From an uncultured Slackia sp. (GTDB taxonomy: Bacteria; Actinomycetota; Coriobacteriia; Coriobacteriales; Eggerthellaceae), in NCBI GenBank assembly GCA_900553655.1, contig USEQ01000014.1:1-10856 (forward strand): a DNA stretch of 10,856 nt. The letters run 5' to 3'. A model generated the notes under the pieces. The model was given only the letters and a program-made list of their open reading frames with translations. It was not told the origin of the DNA and ran no database searches. The translations under genes and the position numbers were made by a program. Within the stretch, counting starts at the first letter, position 1. Each line of letters starts with the position of its first letter. Shown here in pieces: positions 6,714 through 10,856 of the stretch.

Positions 6714-6813
6714 ATTTCGGCATTAACCAGTTTCGTGTTCGGGCATCTGTCTGCATACTGTGCAATATCCCAGATGGGCGATTGCGGGAAGCCAGGATAT
6801 TTTGTCTCGGGAT

Positions 6814-6875
6814 TTCCTCATTCTTGCACGCCGCCGTATAATAGGACGAATTCGTGTTTCAAAGGCCGCGAGGCC
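6814..6875 (+). promoter_or_regulatory. Promoter and short leader hairpin of leuS
   Basis: A perfect TATAAT lies at 6837-6842. The best -35 at 17 bases is TTCCTC (6814-6819), a poor match. Transcription near 6849 would leave a leader of about 55 bases. It contains GGCC-GCGA-GGCC (6864-6875), a four-pair stem with a GNRA tetraloop. This is far too short for a T-box, so tRNA-sensing control is not supported. Confidence 0.55.
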
Positions 6876-6904
6876 ATACACCGAGCAATCATCAGGAGCT
6901 GCAG

Positions 6905-9454
6905 ATGAAAGAATACAACCCTCATGAAATAGAGCCGCGATGGCAGGCGGTATGGGAGGAGAACGGCCAGAACGTCATGGCCGAGGATTCTTCCAAGCCT
7001 AAGAAATACGTGCTCGAAATGTTCCCGTATCCTTCGGGCGATCCCCATATGGGTCATGCGCGCAACTATTCCATCGGCGACGTTATTGCTCGCTATTCCA
7101 AGATGCGCGGTTACGACGTGCTTCATCCTATGGGTTGGGATGCTTTCGGCCTTCCTGCAGAAAATGCGGCCATCAAGCACAATGGCCATCCTGCCACGTG
7201 GACGTACGGCAACATCGAAACCCAGCGCAACGTGTTCAAGCGTATGGGCTTCTCCTACGACTGGGACCGTACGGTGCGTACCTGCGACAAGGAATACTAT
7301 CGTTGGGGTCAGTGGATTTTCCTCAAGATGTGGGAAAAGGGCCTGGTCGAGCGTCGCAGCAATCCGGTGAACTGGTGTGAATCTTGCCATACCGTGCTTG
7401 CGAACGAGCAGGTTACCGACGGCGTATGCTGGCGCTGCGGCAACGCTGTAGAGCGTCGCGAGCTTGAGCAGTGGTATTTCAAGATTACCGAGTACGCCCA
7501 GGAGCTGCTCGACGATCTTGACAAGCTTGAGGGCTGGCCCGAGCGCGTCAAGCAGATGCAGGCAAACTGGATTGGCCGCTCTGAAGGCGCCGAGGTCGAT
7601 TTTGCTCTGTGCGATGCCGACGGCAACCCCATGGAGGGTCACGATATCACCGTTTTCACCACGCGCCCCGATACGTTGTTCGGCTGCTCCTTCTTCCTAC
7701 TTGCTCCTGAGTATGACGGCCTGATTGAACTGGTCGAAGGCACCGAATACGAAGCCGCCGTACGCGAGGTCATGGAAGGAGCCGAGAAGGTGACCGCGGT
7801 CGAGCGCGCCCAGGGCGAGCTCGAGAAACACGGCGCGTTCACGGGCCGCTATGTGGTCAACCCCATTAACGGCAAGAAGGTTCCCGTCTGGGTTGCCGAC
7901 TATATCGTGGCCGATTACGGCACCGGCGCAGTCATGGCTGTTCCGTGCGGCGATCAGCGCGACTTCGAATTCGCTCGCAAGTACGGCCTCCCTGTTCCTC
8001 CCATCATTCTTCCGAAAGAGGACGAGCTGTACGAGCAGCTCAAAGACCAGCAGGATATGGTGGTCGAAAACGTCGATTGGGAGCAGTCCTTCGAAGCTAC
8101 GGGCTATCTGGTACAGTCTGGCAAATATACCGGCATGGAGGGCGGCAAGCATTCTCCTGCCGTGGATGCGATCATTGCCGACCTTGAGGCGCAGGGCAAG
8201 GGTAAGCTTTCCGTGCAGTTCCGTCTGCGTGACTGGCTGATCAGCCGTCAGCGTTATTGGGGCAACCCCATTCCCGCAATCTATTGCGACGAGTGCGGCA
8301 TTGTGCCTGTTCCTGAAGAGGATCTGCCGGTCGAGCTGCCGCTGGACCTCGACATCACCAAGGGCGAGCAGCTGGCCGATCATGCTGAATTCGTCGAATG
8401 CACGTGCCCGAAGTGCGGTCGTCCCGCTCGTCGCGAGACTGACACCATGGATACGTTCACCTGCTCGAGCTGGTACTATCTGCGCTATTGCGATCCTCAT
8501 AACGAAAATCTGCCGTTCGCTCCCGAAAAAGCGAATCGCTACATGCCGGTCGATCAGTACATCGGCGGTATCGAGCACGCTATCCTGCACCTGCTGTACT
8601 CGCGCTTCTTCACCAAGGTCCTGCGCGATGCCGGCATGGTCGATTTCGACGAGCCGTTCACCAACCTGCTGTGCCAGGGTATGGTGAAAGACGAGCACGG
8701 CGAAACCATGTCCAAGTCGAAGGGCAACGTTGTTTCCCCGGTGGATATGATGGACGAATACGGTGCGGACGCTGTGCGTACCTACATCTTGTTCATGGCT
8801 CCTCCCGACAAGGACCTCGATTGGAACGAGGCGGGTCTTGGCGGCATCTATCGATTCCTGAATCGCGTGTGGCGTATTGCGTACGACCTGATGGGCGAAG
8901 CAGGGGACGAGACGTATTACCAGGAAGGCGCTGCGACCCCGGAGCAGGCTGCAGAGGCCGCGAAGGTCTTGCTGCGCGAGCGTCATCGTGTTGTGGGCAA
9001 GGTGACCGACGACTTCGATCGCAACAACTTCAACACCGCTATCGCTGCCATCATGGAGCTGGTCAATGCTGCAGGTGATTACCTGCGCAAAGCTGCCCCC
9101 GATCAGCGCGATGCCGCGCTCGGCCGCGACGTGGCCGAGACCATCGTTAAGCTGCTTGCTCCGATGTCTGCGCATCTTTCCGAAGAGCTGTGGCATACGC
9201 TTCTCGGTCACGAGACCAGCGTCCATAGCGAGGCGTGGCCGACGTTCGATCCTGAGATGGCGAAGGCCGACGAAGTGGAGCTTGCCGTTCAGATCAATGG
9301 CAAGGTGAAGTCCCGCATCACGGTTGCCGCCGATGCGGATGAGGCTGCAATCCTCGAGGTTGCCCTGAATGCCGTTTCCAATGCGCTCGAAGGCAAGAAC
9401 GTGGTAAAGAAAATCGTTATTCCCGGTCGCTTGGTAAACATCGTCGCCAAATAG
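6905..9454 (+). CDS. leuS: Leucyl-tRNA synthetase
   Basis: The gene encodes an 849-residue cytoplasmic class I synthetase that charges tRNA-Leu using ATP. The HIGH box appears as HMGH (48-51) and the KMSKS loop as MSKSKGN (602-608). The CP1 editing domain carries TTRPDT (252-257) and VPCGDQRD (346-353), in which the Asp that holds the mischarged amino acid (D345 in E. coli) is kept. A zinc site is formed by C158, C161, C175 and C178, and a second cysteine cluster is at C461, C464, C501 and C504. The C-terminal tail VAVQINGK-type segment (793-800, AVQINGKV) and the anticodon-binding helices are complete, so the gene is full length. The ATG at 6905 follows AGGAG (6894-6898) at 6 bases; an upstream ATC/TTG-like extension to 6854 is not supported. 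It has its own promoter and terminator. Confidence 0.98.
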   Translation: MKEYNPHEIEPRWQAVWEENGQNVMAEDSSKPKKYVLEMFPYPSGDPHMGHARNYSIGDVIARYSKMRGYDVLHPMGWDAFGLPAENAAIKHNGHPATWTYGNIETQRNVFKRMGFSYDWDRTVRTCDKEYYRWGQWIFLKMWEKGLVERRSNPVNWCESCHTVLANEQVTDGVCWRCGNAVERRELEQWYFKITEYAQELLDDLDKLEGWPERVKQMQANWIGRSEGAEVDFALCDADGNPMEGHDITVFTTRPDTLFGCSFFLLAPEYDGLIELVEGTEYEAAVREVMEGAEKVTAVERAQGELEKHGAFTGRYVVNPINGKKVPVWVADYIVADYGTGAVMAVPCGDQRDFEFARKYGLPVPPIILPKEDELYEQLKDQQDMVVENVDWEQSFEATGYLVQSGKYTGMEGGKHSPAVDAIIADLEAQGKGKLSVQFRLRDWLISRQRYWGNPIPAIYCDECGIVPVPEEDLPVELPLDLDITKGEQLADHAEFVECTCPKCGRPARRETDTMDTFTCSSWYYLRYCDPHNENLPFAPEKANRYMPVDQYIGGIEHAILHLLYSRFFTKVLRDAGMVDFDEPFTNLLCQGMVKDEHGETMSKSKGNVVSPVDMMDEYGADAVRTYILFMAPPDKDLDWNEAGLGGIYRFLNRVWRIAYDLMGEAGDETYYQEGAATPEQAAEAAKVLLRERHRVVGKVTDDFDRNNFNTAIAAIMELVNAAGDYLRKAAPDQRDAALGRDVAETIVKLLAPMSAHLSEELWHTLLGHETSVHSEAWPTFDPEMAKADEVELAVQINGKVKSRITVAADADEAAILEVALNAVSNALEGKNVVKKIVIPGRLVNIVAK

Positions 9455-9463
9455 GATTTCTTG

Positions 9464-9497
9464 AGAGACCCTCCGACGCATCGGGGGGTCTTTTTTT
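9464..9497 (+). terminator. Rho-independent terminator of leuS
   Basis: AGACCCTCCGA (9466-9476) pairs with TCGGGGGGTCT (9481-9491) through eleven pairs with one T-G wobble, around the tetraloop CGCA. It runs straight into TTTTTTT (9491-9497) and begins about 10 bases after the leuS stop. Confidence 0.95.
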
Positions 9498-9782
9498 GGC
9501 GATAGGCGTCGTTTGCGGGTGTGCTTTTGTGTTGCATTCTTGCAGGTCGCTTTCTTTTCCCGTGAATGTTTTCCACGATGCGAAAAGGGTGCTACCGATG
9601 GAGTAGGATTCTGCCTGCAACGCAAAAATCGAGGAACGCCGAACGGGTGTCATTCGCGATTCTTGCCTCGATGCCGAAGATGCAATCTGCCAAACCAGAC
9701 AAGTGGGATTCTGTCCGACGTTTGGGGCGTTCGTGCTGAAGACGGCGTGGTTGCAACGTGGCGGTTTACGGGAAGGGGCATC
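9498..9782. other. Long spacer upstream of the DUF218 gene
   Basis: The frame of the following gene stays open through this stretch from 9513, but the translation is rich in Cys, Arg and Pro and does not look like protein. I see no confident promoter. ATCGAGG (9628-9634) and CCTCGAT (9666-9672) form a 7-base inverted repeat with a 31-base interior, which may mark a folded leader. Nothing else stands out. Confidence 0.5.
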
Positions 9783-10424
9783 TTGATCCGCGGATTTCTC
9801 AAAGGCATAGGGGCCTGCGTGATTGCGTGCGCGCTTGTTGTCGCAGGCGTGAACGCTTGGGTCGTTTTGTCTTCCAAGGGAAGCATGGAATCGCTTGACG
9901 AAGCCGTATACACTTCGAGCGATCCGTGCGACTGCATCATTGTCTTAGGGGCAAGCGTTTACGCGGACGGAACGCTCTCTCCCATTCTCCAAAGTCGGGT
10001 CGATGCGGCCATTCAGCTTTACAAGCGTGGCGTCGCTCCTGTCATTGTGATGTCGGGAGACGGCCGCGAGGCGAACTACAACGAGCCTTCCGCCATGAAG
10101 GAATATGCGGTCTCTTGCGGTGTTTCCGCGGATGATGTTTTTTGCGATCCCGGCGGGTACAACACCTATGACACCATGTGGCGCGTATCGAGGGTGTTCG
10201 GGGCGGATAGCTGCCTCGTGGTCACCCAAGAATACCATCTCTACCGAGCGGTTTTCGATGCTCAGGGTGTCGGGATGAACGCTCGCGGCATCGTGAGCGA
10301 CGAGGGAACGTATAACGATCAGCTTTGGTATGACATTCGCGAGATCGCAGGGCGGACGCACGATTTCTGGAATATCGCTATCGGCGCCGTCCCGGACAAT
10401 CCAGGCGCGGCCATCAGCTTGTAA
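9783..10424 (+). CDS. SanA/YdcF-type membrane-anchored protein (DUF218)
   Basis: The gene encodes 213 residues. A basic N-end (MIRGFLK) and one hydrophobic helix (about 8-29) anchor the protein, leaving a DUF218 domain most likely outside the membrane. Family motifs are clear: CIIVLGASV (51-59), LSPILQSRVDAA (65-76), VIVMSGDG (87-94), YNEPSAM (99-105), the TYDT turn (128-131) and VVTQEYHLYRA (146-156). The E. coli relative SanA affects vancomycin exclusion at high temperature, so an envelope-barrier role is likely; the chemistry is not known for this branch. I chose TTG at 9783 because GGAAGGGG lies at 9771-9778, close upstream, and the next Met (codon 35) would remove the membrane anchor. 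No ATG or GTG candidate with a ribosome site exists upstream. It follows leuS but is separated from it by a terminator. Confidence 0.85.
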   Translation: MIRGFLKGIGACVIACALVVAGVNAWVVLSSKGSMESLDEAVYTSSDPCDCIIVLGASVYADGTLSPILQSRVDAAIQLYKRGVAPVIVMSGDGREANYNEPSAMKEYAVSCGVSADDVFCDPGGYNTYDTMWRVSRVFGADSCLVVTQEYHLYRAVFDAQGVGMNARGIVSDEGTYNDQLWYDIREIAGRTHDFWNIAIGAVPDNPGAAISL

Positions 10425-10446
10425 TGCGCAAACTGCTGCGGGACAA

Positions 10447-10498
10447 ATCCGCTTCGGGCGGATGCATTGTTCGCCTTCGTCTTCATGAACGCTATACT
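10447..10498 (+). promoter_or_regulatory. Hairpin and candidate promoter before the Fe-S protein gene
   Basis: ATCCGC (10447-10452) and GCGGAT (10458-10463) form a six-pair hairpin that lies 23 bases after the DUF218 stop; no T run follows, so it would be a weak terminator at best. Next come TTCGCC (10470-10475) and TATACT (10493-10498), spaced by 17 bases. The -10 matches five of six bases, the -35 three of six. The ribosome site AAGGAGGG (10518-10525) precedes the ATG at 10529. Confidence 0.45.
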
Positions 10499-10528
10499 GA
10501 TCGATGTTCGCGTCGATAAGGAGGGCTC

Positions 10529-10856
10529 ATGGGCATTGCCGACGAAGCGGCGCTGTATGCGCTGGGATATTGGATGCACGAAAACCATCCATCCCGTATT
10601 TCGGGGCTGTGCCTCAACGATATCCAACGAAAAACCCCCTGCGACGAATGCAGCGCGATCTGTCCCGCCGGCCTCTCGATTCACGAGAAGGATCCCGATT
10701 GGAAAGGCTGCACGGATTGCGGCCTGTGCGTGACGGCGTGCCCTACGCAGGCCATCAACGCGTCGGGTGCATCGTGCAAACAGGTTGATTCTGCGGCCGA
10801 TGCCGCGCAAGGGTGCGTGGTCTTGGCGTGTCGGCGCTACGAAGGGGCGGCGGATG
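10529..10856 (+). CDS. 4Fe-4S ferredoxin-type protein (partial, runs off right edge)
   Basis: The first 109 codons are present. The ATG at 10529 follows a strong AAGGAGGG. After a 27-residue lead come two cysteine groups: C38-x2-C41-x3-C45-P, then C61-x2-C64-x2-C67-x3-C71-P. The second is a full ferredoxin 4Fe-4S signature (CTDCGLCVTACP). The first has only three cysteines, so its fourth ligand must come from elsewhere (C28, C83, C96 or C101, or the missing part), or it may not bind a cubane at all. No signal peptide is seen, so it is probably cytoplasmic and moves electrons. CVVLACRRY (96-104) follows, outside a usual ferredoxin fold, which suggests a longer protein with another domain beyond the window. 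Partner and pathway are unknown. Confidence 0.8.
   Translation, partial: MGIADEAALYALGYWMHENHPSRISGLCLNDIQRKTPCDECSAICPAGLSIHEKDPDWKGCTDCGLCVTACPTQAINASGASCKQVDSAADAAQGCVVLACRRYEGAAD

Noticed and set aside
6714..6904. A possible T-box or other riboswitch upstream of leuS
   Set aside because: The predicted leader is only about 55 bases, has only a 4-pair hairpin, and shows no T-box core or leader terminator.
9513..9782. An N-terminal extension of the DUF218 protein by 90 codons
   Set aside because: It would bury the membrane anchor behind a Cys/Arg-rich segment, and its start lies just after the leuS terminator with no ribosome site.

Overview
The window looks like chromosomal DNA from a high-GC Gram-positive bacterium. 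My best guess is Actinomycetota, class Coriobacteriia (an Eggerthella- or Slackia-like anaerobe). This rests on GC-rich third codon positions, the protein types present (an M18 aminopeptidase of the Firmicutes/Coriobacteria kind, a Tritrichomonas-type IMP dehydrogenase, a small Fe-S protein), purine-rich ribosome binding sites and plain Rho-independent terminators. The lineage is inferred from remembered family resemblance, not from a search. I see no rRNA, tRNA, CRISPR array, transposase or phage gene.

Layout from left to right. (1) The first 416 bases hold, on the minus strand, the N-terminal part of an ABC exporter that starts with GTG and leaves the window. (2) A 341-base divergent spacer leads to a plus-strand L-lactate/2-hydroxyacid dehydrogenase (758-1711). 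(3) A 570-base gene-free stretch follows. It contains a 148-base element bounded by 19-base perfect inverted repeats, with smaller inverted repeats inside, and then two tandem terminators for the next gene. (4) An M18 aminopeptidase (2282-3715) lies on the minus strand. (5) Divergent from it is guaB (3965-5482) with a recognisable promoter. It is followed after 34 bases by a secreted coiled-coil plus double-psi beta-barrel protein whose best-supported start is an unusual ATC codon; a strong terminator closes this pair. (6) leuS (6905-9454) has its own promoter and terminator. (7) A gene-poor 328-base spacer precedes a membrane-anchored SanA/YdcF-type (DUF218) protein that starts with TTG. (8) After a promoter-like sequence, a protein with Fe-S cysteine motifs begins at 10529 and runs off the right end.

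The genes are mostly housekeeping: GMP synthesis, leucine charging, peptide recycling, hydroxyacid redox and cell-envelope maintenance. Each carries its own signals, so this is a set of one- and two-gene transcription units rather than one pathway. I found no convincing new multi-gene system. The parts most worth a second look are the inverted-repeat element at 1826-1973, whose inner 12-mer recurs upstream of the guaB promoter, the non-canonical start at 5517, the Tritrichomonas-like IMP dehydrogenase, and the unusual substrate loop of the dehydrogenase.
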